A DNA stretch of 8,376 bases, from NCBI GenBank assembly GCA_050010135.1, contig JBEKLP010000094.1, forward strand, positions 1 through 8,376, in the 5' to 3' direction. The position numbers and the translations under genes are program-made. This DNA comes from FEN-1073 sp050010135 (GTDB lineage Bacteria > Chloroflexota > Anaerolineae > Anaerolineales > RBG-16-64-43). How positions within the stretch are numbered: position 1 is the first letter of the stretch; each line of letters opens with the position of its first letter. Shown piece by piece: positions 1-6,731 of this stretch. Under the pieces are notes generated by a model. It was not told the origin of the DNA and did not search any database. It saw only the letters and a list, made by a program, of their open reading frames with translations.

Positions 1-1679
1 CCGGAGTCGGAGACGCGCAGCAGGATCTGGCCCTCCTCGCGCTGTGTGGAAAGGTTGACGGTTCCACCCTCGGGGGTGTACTTCACCGCGTTGTCGAGCA
101 GATTGGAAATCATCTGCCGCAGCCGAATGGGGTTTCCGTGCAGGGCTGGAATCTGTTCATCCAGCAACACCAATAGATGGATGTGTTTGGCATCCGCACG
201 GGTGCGGATGCCTTCCAGCGCGTTGCGCGCGAGGGTGTTCAGCAGCACCGTCTCCTTCTGGGAATCGATTCCGGATTCGATTTTCCCCAGGTCCAGAAGA
301 TCGGAGATGAGCGTGGTGATGGATCCCACGCTGTTCTGGATGCGGGTGATGAATTCCTTCTGCTGGCGGGTAACCGGGCCGGCGCGCTCGATCAGGTCAA
401 CATACCCCAGGATGGTTGTAAGCGGCGAGCGCAAATCGTGCGAGACCGTGGAGACAAATTCGCTTTTAAGGCGGTCCAATTCCTTCAACTGGGTGATGTC
501 GTTCATGACCATCGCGTACCCGACGCCCTCGATCAGGGTCAGATGCGCATTAAAGATCCGATCGTCGGCCAGGGTGATCTCCGTCCGCCGCTGGGCGGGG
601 GAGGCGACGAGGCGCCGTGAGAAAAGGAATTGCAGTTCGGGATTGGGGAATACCTCCTTCAGGAGACGCCCGACCAACGGCTCATTATCCAGGCTGAACA
701 GTTGGCGGATCGTGCGGTTGGCGAGAAGCATCCGGCCTTCCAGATCGGTGATGAGGACGCCGTCTTCCACCTGCTGGATAACGGTTTCCAGTTGATGCAG
801 ATGAGCCTGAGTGGTTTCGTAGAGGCGGGCGTTCGCCAGGGCGATCACCGCATATTCCGCCAGCGCCTGCATCAGGGATAGGTCGCTGTCGTGCAGCGGC
901 AGGCGGGCGGTGCGGTTATCCACTCCCAGCAGGCCTACGATCTTCTCTTCCAGCAGCAGGGGGACGAAAATCAGGGAATGCACCAGGTAGGAGGTTTTAA
1001 TTTTCCGCGGACTCTCGCCGTCCAGAAGGATCGGCTCTCCCGTCCGGATCACCTCGCCCGCCAGGGAATCCTCCACCTTTATGCGAAACGTGCCCACAAA
1101 CTCGTCGTCAAAATTTTTCGATGCGCGCATATACAGTTCGCCGGTGTCTTCGTCGACCAGCATCAGGCTGCCCTCTTCCGCGCCGGTGAGCCGCACGGCG
1201 GCGTCAACGATGCTGGCAAGCGCCTGATCGAGGTCCAAATGGCGGGTAATGGTCTTACCCAACTGGGCGAGGGTTTCCAATTCCCGCACCCGCATGTGGA
1301 TGGGCGAGGTGGTACCCCGGTCGAAATGCCGGTCGAGAGCGGCCAGCAGGTCGGCGGGGCGCACCGGTTCGGCGAGCAATTCATCGGCGCGCACGCGGAG
1401 CACGTCGGCATACGATTTTCCAACGGACTTCGGGAGCAGAAGAATGATGGCCAGGCCCGGCCGGAAGGCGCGGATTTTGGTTGCGGCGTCGAGTGCTTCC
1501 GGTCCGGTGGGCAGCCCGAGAATGGCCGCCCGGGGAGTTGTTTTTTCCAGCTCTGCCAGGGCATTGGCAATGGAATTCGCAGGCAGAACCTTGAAATTCC
1601 GCTGACGCGCCAGAATTTCTTCCAGGGATGGAAGAAACATCCGGTTTGGATCAATGAAGAGAACGGAAGATTCAGGCAT
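1..1679 (-). CDS. Sensor histidine kinase with degenerate receiver, GAF and PAS domains (3' end beyond window)
   Basis: The product is a cytoplasmic-looking sensor kinase, since no membrane segment is seen. I translated it from the minus strand; 559 codons are present and the frame is open at the window edge. Domains in order: residues 1-120, a receiver-like fold with lost active-site residues; about 130-290, GAF, ending in ALANARLYE; about 297-395, PAS, including ITDLEGRMLLANR; about 400-470, HisKA with the phospho-accepting His414 in TVSHDLRSPL; then the HATPase with N-box NLLDNAVKYTP (526-535) and the start of the G1 box, DSG, at the edge. The rest of the ATPase domain lies outside. By family, it should autophosphorylate on His414 and pass phosphate to a receiver Asp. 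The ATG at 1679-1677 overlaps the stop of the upstream gene by 8 bp, which suggests translational coupling. The signal sensed cannot be told. A phosphorylatable partner receiver is not visible in this window. Confidence 0.93.
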   Translation of the reverse strand, partial: MPESSVLFIDPNRMFLPSLEEILARQRNFKVLPANSIANALAELEKTTPRAAILGLPTGPEALDAATKIRAFRPGLAIILLLPKSVGKSYADVLRVRADELLAEPVRPADLLAALDRHFDRGTTSPIHMRVRELETLAQLGKTITRHLDLDQALASIVDAAVRLTGAEEGSLMLVDEDTGELYMRASKNFDDEFVGTFRIKVEDSLAGEVIRTGEPILLDGESPRKIKTSYLVHSLIFVPLLLEEKIVGLLGVDNRTARLPLHDSDLSLMQALAEYAVIALANARLYETTQAHLHQLETVIQQVEDGVLITDLEGRMLLANRTIRQLFSLDNEPLVGRLLKEVFPNPELQFLFSRRLVASPAQRRTEITLADDRIFNAHLTLIEGVGYAMVMNDITQLKELDRLKSEFVSTVSHDLRSPLTTILGYVDLIERAGPVTRQQKEFITRIQNSVGSITTLISDLLDLGKIESGIDSQKETVLLNTLARNALEGIRTRADAKHIHLLVLLDEQIPALHGNPIRLRQMISNLLDNAVKYTPEGGTVNLSTQREEGQILLRVSDS

Positions 1680-2643
1680 CGGTTTGAGCCGGGCCGGTTT
1701 TCTTGGCGGCGGTGCGGCTTTCCAGCGCCCGGAAGAGACGGGCATTAATCATCGCGATGGAGGCATAGTCGGCCACGGCGTCCAGCATCGCCTGATCGCG
1801 TTGCAGGAATTCCCTGGCCTCTTTGTGGCCGACCGAGATCACCCCCAAACACTCGTTCTTGGCTTTGATCGGCGCCACCATAACCGATTGGCAGATCTGG
1901 GCGATTTTAAACTGCTGAAGACTTTTGCCCATAAGACGCAGCCCCTCGCCCGAGGCGATGACGAGCGGCGAGACGCCATCGTCCCAAGGCTGGTTCACCT
2001 TCGCGGCCAGAACCTCGGGCAATCCGTACTGGCTGCGGAGCATCAGCTGTTTTCCCGAATCATCCAGCTGCAATAGCCAGGCCACCTTTGTGTCGGTTGC
2101 ATACCGGGCTCCTTCCAACAGTCGGTCATACAGACGGTCCAGGTGGTTGAGCGAGATGACGGCTTTGCCAATTCCGTACAGCAGGCTAAGCTCCTTGACG
2201 CGGCGTTCGAGTTCCTGGTTCATTTCCGATAGGCGCTGGGTGAGCGCTTCCCGCTCTTTTCGCAGGCGCACTTCCGTGAGCGCGCGTTCCACGGCGGAAA
2301 CAACCTCGGCTTCCCGCAACGGCTTGGAGAGATAGTCTTTGGCGCCCAAACGGAAAGCCTGGATGGCCAGCTTTTCCTGACCTTCCGGCGCGGTGACGAT
2401 GACAAGAGGATCCAATCCCTGCGCGCGCAATACGATCAGGACTTCTTTTGCGGTTAGTCCCGGCAGGGTGAGGCTGGCGATGACGATATCCGGATGAACG
2501 ACATGGATTTGGTGGATGGTGGCGGGGCCGTCAGAAGCTATCGAGGGTTGATATCCCAACGGTCCGAGGGTTTGCCGCGCGAGCAGATCCAAAACATCCG
2601 GATCTTCATCGGCGATGAGTATTTTTTCGGATGGACCAGGCAT
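1672..2643 (-). CDS. Atypical response-regulator-like protein: receiver-like domain plus GAF domain
   Basis: This 323-residue protein is encoded just before the histidine kinase in the same operon. Residues 7-122 match a receiver domain: the acidic pocket ILIADED (D12, E13, D14), T84 and K107 in LSKP are present. The phosphoacceptor position is Ser57 (IVIASLTLPG) where a canonical receiver has Asp. Residues about 122-155 are Lys/Arg/Glu-rich and likely a coiled coil. Residues about 155-305 are a GAF domain ending in MINARLF. No DNA-binding or enzymatic output domain is visible, so the output is probably by protein contact, perhaps with the kinase encoded next to it; that is inference. The start at 2643 follows a possible Shine-Dalgarno GAAAGGG (complement of 2655-2661) and a good promoter. 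Family assignment is firm; function is not. Confidence 0.9.
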   Translation of the reverse strand: MPGPSEKILIADEDPDVLDLLARQTLGPLGYQPSIASDGPATIHQIHVVHPDIVIASLTLPGLTAKEVLIVLRAQGLDPLVIVTAPEGQEKLAIQAFRLGAKDYLSKPLREAEVVSAVERALTEVRLRKEREALTQRLSEMNQELERRVKELSLLYGIGKAVISLNHLDRLYDRLLEGARYATDTKVAWLLQLDDSGKQLMLRSQYGLPEVLAAKVNQPWDDGVSPLVIASGEGLRLMGKSLQQFKIAQICQSVMVAPIKAKNECLGVISVGHKEAREFLQRDQAMLDAVADYASIAMINARLFRALESRTAAKKTGPAQTDA

Positions 2644-2722
2644 GGCAATCGATGCCCTTTCGCGGAATGAATCTCCGCGATCGCAATTTCCACATTGAGT
2701 CGCACGGCAAAATTGCGTTCCT

Positions 2723-2752
2723 ACTATAGCATACCGGCCCGCAAGCCTGCAA
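2723..2752 (-). promoter_or_regulatory. Sigma-70-type promoter for the signalling operon
   Basis: Read on the minus strand there is a -35 TTGCAG (complement of 2747-2752), an 18-nt spacer and a -10 TATAGT (complement of 2723-2728). The -10 is preceded by TGC, an extended -10 element. Transcription would start near 2716, giving a leader of about 70 nt before the ATG at 2643. The same hexamers and TG extension occur before ssb. Confidence 0.62.
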
Positions 2753-2869
2753 ACCGAACGAATAAAAGCGGAGTTGGCGACACGGAGGCGGTCATTTCAT
2801 CGGGAAATCCGACTTCCTTGGAGAGGGGAGAGAGTTTCGTTAGAGCTTCGTAAGAAGCCGTGGAAAGCG
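2753..2869. other. Intergenic stretch between divergent promoters; nothing recognised
   Basis: The whole gap between the divergent genes is 2644-2947 (304 bases). Outside the two promoters I see no gene, RNA, CIRCE-type heat-shock inverted repeat or terminator. A reading frame joined to the DnaJ frame is open from 2774, but it lies upstream of the promoter that best explains dnaJ expression, and its residues look like an Arg-rich artefact. Confidence 0.5.
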
Positions 2870-2898
2870 TTGACGCTCCTCCGGCGACGACTTAGAAT
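2870..2898 (+). promoter_or_regulatory. Sigma-70-type promoter for the DnaJ-family gene
   Basis: A -35 TTGACG (2870-2875) and a -10 TAGAAT (2893-2898) are separated by exactly 17 nt. Both hexamers are close to consensus. Transcription would begin near 2905, about 43 nt before the ATG at 2948. This supports the later start codon rather than the one at 2774. It is a housekeeping-type promoter; no heat-shock operator is seen nearby. Confidence 0.7.
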
Positions 2899-2947
2899 GA
2901 AATGCACGAAAGACAAATTCGCATCTTTACGGACAAGCGATTTCGTT

Positions 2948-3904
2948 ATGGAATACAAAGACTACTATCAAACGCTCGGCGTTTCGCGAAGCGCCCATGA
3001 CGATGAGATCCGCAAGGCTTATCGCAAGCTGGCCAAGCAATATCATCCGGATCGCAACCGCGGCAACCGCGCAGCCGAGGAAAAATTTAAGGAGATCAAC
3101 GAGGCCTACGAGGTCCTCAGCGATCCGCAGAAAAAGGCCCGCTACGACCAGGTGGGGAGCGATTACCAGCAATGGCAGCGTTCCGGAACGCAGGGCGGGT
3201 TCGACTGGTCACAGTATGCGGGCGGCATGCCGCAGGGCGGGAGCCGGGTCGAATACGCGGATTTGTCCGATATGTTCGGCAATTTCTCCGACTTCTTCCA
3301 GTCCATCTTCGGGGATATTCCAATCCAACAATCGGATATCTTCACCCGCGGACAACGGGCGCGGCCGGAAACCGGGCGGGCATCACCCCGGAATCTTCCG
3401 GATGTGGACGTCACGATCACGTTGGAAGAGGCGTTCCGCGGATCCACGCGAATCGTGCAAATTGGCAACCGGAGGTTGGAGGTCAAAATCCCGCCGGGAG
3501 CCGGAACCGGAACGCGAATCCGATTGGCGGGTGAAGGCGGTGCGGTTACCGGACGGTCCGCGGGCGATCTGTACCTGAAGATACAAGTGGCCGATGACCC
3601 GCATTGGGAACGCCGGGAGGATGATCTCTCCACCGAGGTTCCCGTGGACGTGTTGACGATGATCCTGGGGGGCGAAGTGCGTGTGTCGACAATAGATGCG
3701 AAATCCATTTTGTTGAAAATCCCCCCCGAGACCAACTCCGGGCAATCGATCCGGTTGAGCGGCCTGGGGATGCCCCGCCTGCACAACCCTTCAGCGCGGG
3801 GTGATTTGTACGTGAAAGTGCGCGCCGAAATTCCAACCCGGTTGAATGATCCGGAAAGAAAGCTGCTGGAGGAATTCGTTCGACTGAGGAAAAAGCAAGT
3901 TTAA
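2948..3904 (+). CDS. DnaJ/CbpA-type J-domain co-chaperone (class II, no zinc finger)
   Basis: This 318-residue cytoplasmic co-chaperone would stimulate the ATPase of DnaK (Hsp70) and deliver unfolded clients. The J domain is residues 4-68 (DYYQTLGV onward) with the HPD signature at 33-35. A Gly/Phe-containing linker follows (about 75-135, with DMFGNFSDFF). The substrate-binding C-terminal domains run from about 150 to 296 (VDVTITLEEAF, LEVKIPPGAGTGTRIRL, GDLYLKIQV, GDLYVKVRAEIP). There are no CxxCxGxG zinc-finger repeats, so this is the CbpA class rather than canonical DnaJ. The length fits that class. I chose the ATG at 2948 because MEYKDYYQTLG is the normal start of the family and a promoter lies just upstream; the same frame is open back to 2774. 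The Shine-Dalgarno is weak (GGACAAG). No dnaK or grpE is adjacent; the next gene is a protease of the quality-control type. Confidence 0.92.
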   Translation: MEYKDYYQTLGVSRSAHDDEIRKAYRKLAKQYHPDRNRGNRAAEEKFKEINEAYEVLSDPQKKARYDQVGSDYQQWQRSGTQGGFDWSQYAGGMPQGGSRVEYADLSDMFGNFSDFFQSIFGDIPIQQSDIFTRGQRARPETGRASPRNLPDVDVTITLEEAFRGSTRIVQIGNRRLEVKIPPGAGTGTRIRLAGEGGAVTGRSAGDLYLKIQVADDPHWERREDDLSTEVPVDVLTMILGGEVRVSTIDAKSILLKIPPETNSGQSIRLSGLGMPRLHNPSARGDLYVKVRAEIPTRLNDPERKLLEEFVRLRKKQV

Positions 3905-3931
3905 TTTCGCAACGAATGACGAAGCGGCCGG

Positions 3932-3984
3932 CCTTTGGATCGGATGGGAACGTTGGATTGGGGGAAGTTCTCATAATCCAAAGG
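3932..3984. repeat. Repeated TTGGAT motifs forming nested inverted repeats before the protease gene
   Basis: CCTTTGGAT (3932-3940) and ATCCAAAGG (3976-3984) form a perfect 9-bp inverted repeat. A third copy, TTGGATT (3953-3959), can instead pair with AATCCAA (3975-3981). The two pairings share the right arm and exclude each other. The block ends 34 nt before the protease start. CATAAT at 3972-3977 could be a -10, but no -35 at suitable spacing is seen. It may be an operator or a leader structure; the repeats are seen, the role is inference. Confidence 0.4.
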
Positions 3985-4004
3985 GAATAGATCGGACGCT
4001 TCTC

Positions 4005-4010
4005 AAGGAG
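4005..4010 (+). promoter_or_regulatory. Ribosome binding site deciding the protease start
   Basis: AAGGAG sits 8 nt before the ATG at 4019 but only 2 nt before the in-frame ATG at 4013. The spacing favours 4019 as the true start, which removes two residues (MT) from the longer reading. Confidence 0.75.
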
Positions 4011-4018
4011 AGATGACA

Positions 4019-5191
4019 ATGAAGAGAATACTGATGGTTCTGGTCGTGCTCGGCGTTTTGGCGATGGCGTGTTCCGGGACGCTGGCGGTGACGAGAACCA
4101 CTCCGACACCCACCGTCGCGACGGTAACCCAGACGCCCTTGCCTACACCGAACCCCGCTCCAGCCACCAGCCTGGTCGGGGCCGACGGCTCGCTGGCGGC
4201 TTTGTATGACAAGGTCAACCCGGGCGTAGTGACGATTATTGCATACGGCCCCACAGGCAGCGGAAACGACGCGCTGGGTTCCGGGTTTGTCATCGATACC
4301 AAAGGAGACATCCTGACCAATATGCACGTCATTGCGAGCGCGACGTCGATCGAAGTGGACTTTCCCTCGGGGTTCATGGCTCAAGGCACCGTCGCGGCCA
4401 AGGATCCGGATTCCGATATCGCCGTGATTCACGTGGATGCTCCGGCAAGCGAATTGCATCCACTGACGCTGGGCGATTCTTCCAAGGTTAATATCGGCGA
4501 CCCGGTCGTCGCGATCGGAAATCCTTTTGCCCTATATAACACGCTGACGTTCGGTATTGTTTCGGCAAAGGGGCGCACCGACGAATCCCTGTCCTCCTCA
4601 AGCGACACCAGTTTCTACCTCATCGGGGATATGATCCAGACCGACGCCGCGCTCAACCCGGGCAACTCAGGAGGTCCGTTGTTCAACATGCAGGGAGAGG
4701 TAATCGGGATCAACCGGTCGATCCTCTCTCCTTCCACCAGCCAGGGCGGAACCGCGAGCAATACGGGGCTGGGGTTCGCCGTATCGAGCAATTTGGTCCA
4801 ACGGATTCTGCCCGATTTGCTTGCCACCGGAAAATACGACTACCCCTACTTGGGACTCTCCAGCCTGAGCGTCGAAATCCACCTGAAGACCCAGAAAATG
4901 CTCGGTATTCCCTACACTTATGGCGTTTATGTGACCGGAGTAGTGGCGGGCGGTCCGGCCGACAAGGCGGGGTTGCGCGCGGGAACGGTGGATATCCCCA
5001 ACGTTACGGACCTGAAAAAAGGCGGCGATCTGATCATCGCCATCAACGGCCAAAAAGTAAATAACTTCGGCGATATGGTCTCCTATATCGTCATGAACTT
5101 CAAACCAGGCGATAGCGTGAAGTTCACCGTTTACCGGGATGGTGCAAGCGTCGATGTTCCGGTTACCTTGGGATCACGCCCGTCTGCTTAG
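4019..5191 (+). CDS. HtrA/DegP-like trypsin-type serine protease with one PDZ domain, probable lipoprotein
   Basis: The protein has 390 residues. Residues 1-18 form a signal peptide (KR, then a hydrophobic run) ending in LAMAC, a slightly atypical lipobox with Cys18 as the likely lipidated residue. A Thr/Pro-rich linker (about 25-50) would hold the enzyme away from the membrane. The S1C protease domain (about 58-270) carries the full catalytic triad: His103 in LTNMHV, Asp133 in DSDIAV and Ser217 in NPGNSGGP. A single PDZ domain follows (about 275-385), beginning YLGL and including GGPADKAGLRAG and GDLIIAINGQKV. DegP has two PDZ domains; one is usual for DegS and many HtrA proteins. By family it degrades or processes misfolded envelope proteins outside the cytoplasmic membrane. 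It lies 114 nt after the DnaJ gene on the same strand and may be co-transcribed, though repeats in the gap suggest its own control. Confidence 0.93.
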   Translation: MKRILMVLVVLGVLAMACSGTLAVTRTTPTPTVATVTQTPLPTPNPAPATSLVGADGSLAALYDKVNPGVVTIIAYGPTGSGNDALGSGFVIDTKGDILTNMHVIASATSIEVDFPSGFMAQGTVAAKDPDSDIAVIHVDAPASELHPLTLGDSSKVNIGDPVVAIGNPFALYNTLTFGIVSAKGRTDESLSSSSDTSFYLIGDMIQTDAALNPGNSGGPLFNMQGEVIGINRSILSPSTSQGGTASNTGLGFAVSSNLVQRILPDLLATGKYDYPYLGLSSLSVEIHLKTQKMLGIPYTYGVYVTGVVAGGPADKAGLRAGTVDIPNVTDLKKGGDLIIAINGQKVNNFGDMVSYIVMNFKPGDSVKFTVYRDGASVDVPVTLGSRPSA

Positions 5192-5274
5192 GGCGTCCGG
5201 AGGTCAAACAATTGCCGGTTAAAGAGCGTTGATATCGCCGTGCGGTAAAAAACGAGCGTATGGGGGTATCATTT

Positions 5275-5296
5275 GGCCCGTGATGAACGGGCCTTT
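5275..5296 (+). terminator. Possible weak terminator hairpin after the protease gene
   Basis: GGCCCGT (5275-5281) pairs perfectly with ACGGGCC (5287-5293) across a 5-nt loop, followed by only TTTGATATTT. The stem is good but the T tract is poor, so this may be a weak terminator or only a hairpin in the leader of the next gene. Confidence 0.4.
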
Positions 5297-5349
5297 GATA
5301 TTTCGTTGAGATCCTTTTTTCCCAAAGATTGGATAGGGTTAGTTTACAC

Positions 5350-6546
5350 ATGTCGGCGAAAAGAAATCCCCGGGTGATACACATGTTTCGTTTATCGATT
5401 TGGGGAATCCTCCCGGCCTTTTTTCTCACGGCGTTCGCCGCATCGAGTGCCCAATGGCACGCGTCCACCGGCGAGCCAACCGGGTGGATCTGTACCGTCG
5501 AATCGCAAATGGATTACCCGGATCTTTGCTCCAACTCGGGTCCGGGCGCGGTGCGCGTAGATTACTGGCAGGCAGGCTTGCTTCCCCGGCGGCCGTTGCC
5601 CGCCCTGCCGCTCGACCCCAGCCTGAGCCAGTTGGATCGTTCCTACGCCCGTGCGGGGAAAGACACGGAATTGAATTTCTACTCCAGTGTCGAGGACGCC
5701 ATTTCGGGAAATGCCAACCACTCGATTTACAAGGGCTTTGTGTACGTCTCCTATGTGCAAAGGATTGTCCGCGACGAAGGAACCTTCCTACGCACCGGCG
5801 ACGGATGGATCGTACGGGGCGACGACGTCACTCCGATCAACAACAAAGACCAGTTTAACGGCTTTGCGCTCGCGCAAACCCCCGATCATCCCTTTGGGTG
5901 GGTGCTGCCCTACGAAGGCGTGTATCCTTCCCGGATGCCGGGAGGGCCGGCTGATAAACATGCCGTTTTCTATCCAAGATACACACCGGTTGAGGTGTTC
6001 GATTCCCAAAAGGTCGATCAAACAACCTGGTACATGGTTGGAATCAACCAGTGGATCCTGCAAACGAATTTGGGATTGGTTTTCCCGGATACCGTCCGTC
6101 CGGATGGGATTCCCGCCGGGGTGAAATGGATCAGCATCAACCTGTTTGAGCAAAGCCTGGCGGCATACGAGGGCGACCGGATTGTTTTTGCGACGCTCGT
6201 CGCCAGCGGGTTGCCCGGTTATTGGACCCGCCCCGGTCTGTTCCAGATCCAGAAGAAATATAACATCCAGACAATGAGCGGCAGTTTCGAAGTGGACAAA
6301 TCGGATTATTACTATGTGGGGGATGTGCCCTGGGTGATGTATTTCGACCGGGCTCGCGCCATTCACGGGGAATACTGGCACAACAATCTGGGCGGCCGGC
6401 ATTCCCACGGATGCGTCAATGTTCCCGTGGCCGACGGGCATTGGCTGTATAACTGGGCTCCGGAGGGAACCTGGGTGAGCGTGTTCGACCCGTCCGGCAA
6501 GACTCCGACCGACGAAAAATATTACCTGAACGACGCCGGGATCTAA
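5350..6546 (+). CDS. Secreted L,D-transpeptidase (YkuD family)
   Basis: This 398-residue protein would cross-link peptidoglycan stem peptides, forming 3-3 bonds or attaching proteins, outside the cytoplasmic membrane. Residues 1-34 are a signal peptide: a basic start (KR, R), the hydrophobic run IWGILPAFFLTAFAA, and likely cleavage near SSA. The YkuD catalytic domain is about 257-380 with the motif HG at 339-340 and HSHGCVNV at 351-358; Cys355 is the nucleophile and His353 is also in the motif. Residues about 125-250 hold two W/G-containing stretches (DGWIVRGDDV and NQWILQTNLG) that resemble SH3-like wall-binding modules; that is inference. The start is uncertain: the frame is open from a TTG at 5329, and ATGs lie at 5350 and 5383. 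I favour 5350 because it gives a basic signal-peptide start; 5383 has a GGTGAT just before it and leaves a shorter signal. Confidence 0.92.
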   Translation: MSAKRNPRVIHMFRLSIWGILPAFFLTAFAASSAQWHASTGEPTGWICTVESQMDYPDLCSNSGPGAVRVDYWQAGLLPRRPLPALPLDPSLSQLDRSYARAGKDTELNFYSSVEDAISGNANHSIYKGFVYVSYVQRIVRDEGTFLRTGDGWIVRGDDVTPINNKDQFNGFALAQTPDHPFGWVLPYEGVYPSRMPGGPADKHAVFYPRYTPVEVFDSQKVDQTTWYMVGINQWILQTNLGLVFPDTVRPDGIPAGVKWISINLFEQSLAAYEGDRIVFATLVASGLPGYWTRPGLFQIQKKYNIQTMSGSFEVDKSDYYYVGDVPWVMYFDRARAIHGEYWHNNLGGRHSHGCVNVPVADGHWLYNWAPEGTWVSVFDPSGKTPTDEKYYLNDAGI

Positions 6547-6620
6547 CGGGAAGCGAACCTTCCAGTAAATCCTTTTCTCATCGGCCAACCGGAATCCAGC
6601 CTCCGGTAAATCGGAAGATG

Positions 6621-6654
6621 CCGCCAAGGGTAAGTTTTTCCATCATCTTGGCGG
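6621..6654. repeat. Inverted repeat directly before the ssb -35 box
   Basis: CCGCCAAG (6621-6628) and CTTGGCGG (6647-6654) are perfect 8-bp arms around an 18-nt spacer. The right arm ends at the base before the ssb -35 hexamer. It could be an operator, or the end-of-transcript hairpin of the transpeptidase gene; there is no T tract after it. Confidence 0.45.
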
Positions 6655-6683
6655 TTGCAGACGGCACCGGAGTATGATATAGT
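6655..6683 (+). promoter_or_regulatory. Sigma-70-type promoter for ssb
   Basis: A -35 TTGCAG (6655-6660) and a -10 TATAGT (6678-6683) are separated by 17 nt, and TGA just before the -10 makes an extended -10. Transcription would start near 6690. The leader then holds a small hairpin, CGGGC-TGAG-GCCCG (6698-6711), and a strong Shine-Dalgarno, AAAGGGGGA (6719-6727), 4 nt before the ATG. Confidence 0.68.
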
Positions 6684-6731
6684 TTTTGCAATTATTCCGG
6701 GCTGAGGCCCGACAATCTAAAGGGGGATGCT

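Noticed and set aside
46..2076. Long plus-strand reading frames opposite the signalling genes (46-795, 891-1748, 1654-2076).
   Set aside because: They mirror coding sequence whose minus-strand translation shows clear kinase, PAS, GAF and receiver motifs; the plus-strand products show none.
2774..2947. A 58-residue N-terminal extension of the DnaJ-family protein starting at 2774.
   Set aside because: The J domain normally starts at MEYKDYY, a near-consensus promoter lies inside the extension (2870-2898), and the extra residues are Arg-rich with no domain character.
5306..5335. TTGAGA with TTGGAT or TGGATA as a promoter for the L,D-transpeptidase gene.
   Set aside because: Spacing is right (17-18 nt), but the -10 candidates match only two or three of six consensus bases.
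5329..5349. A TTG start at 5329 for the L,D-transpeptidase.
   Set aside because: It adds seven residues with an acidic start, lacks a ribosome site at proper spacing, and ATG codons follow at 5350 and 5383.
6588..6607. ACCGGA/TCCGGT hairpin after the L,D-transpeptidase gene as a terminator.
   Set aside because: The stem is only 6 bp with an 8-nt loop and no T tract follows; likely chance in GC-rich sequence.
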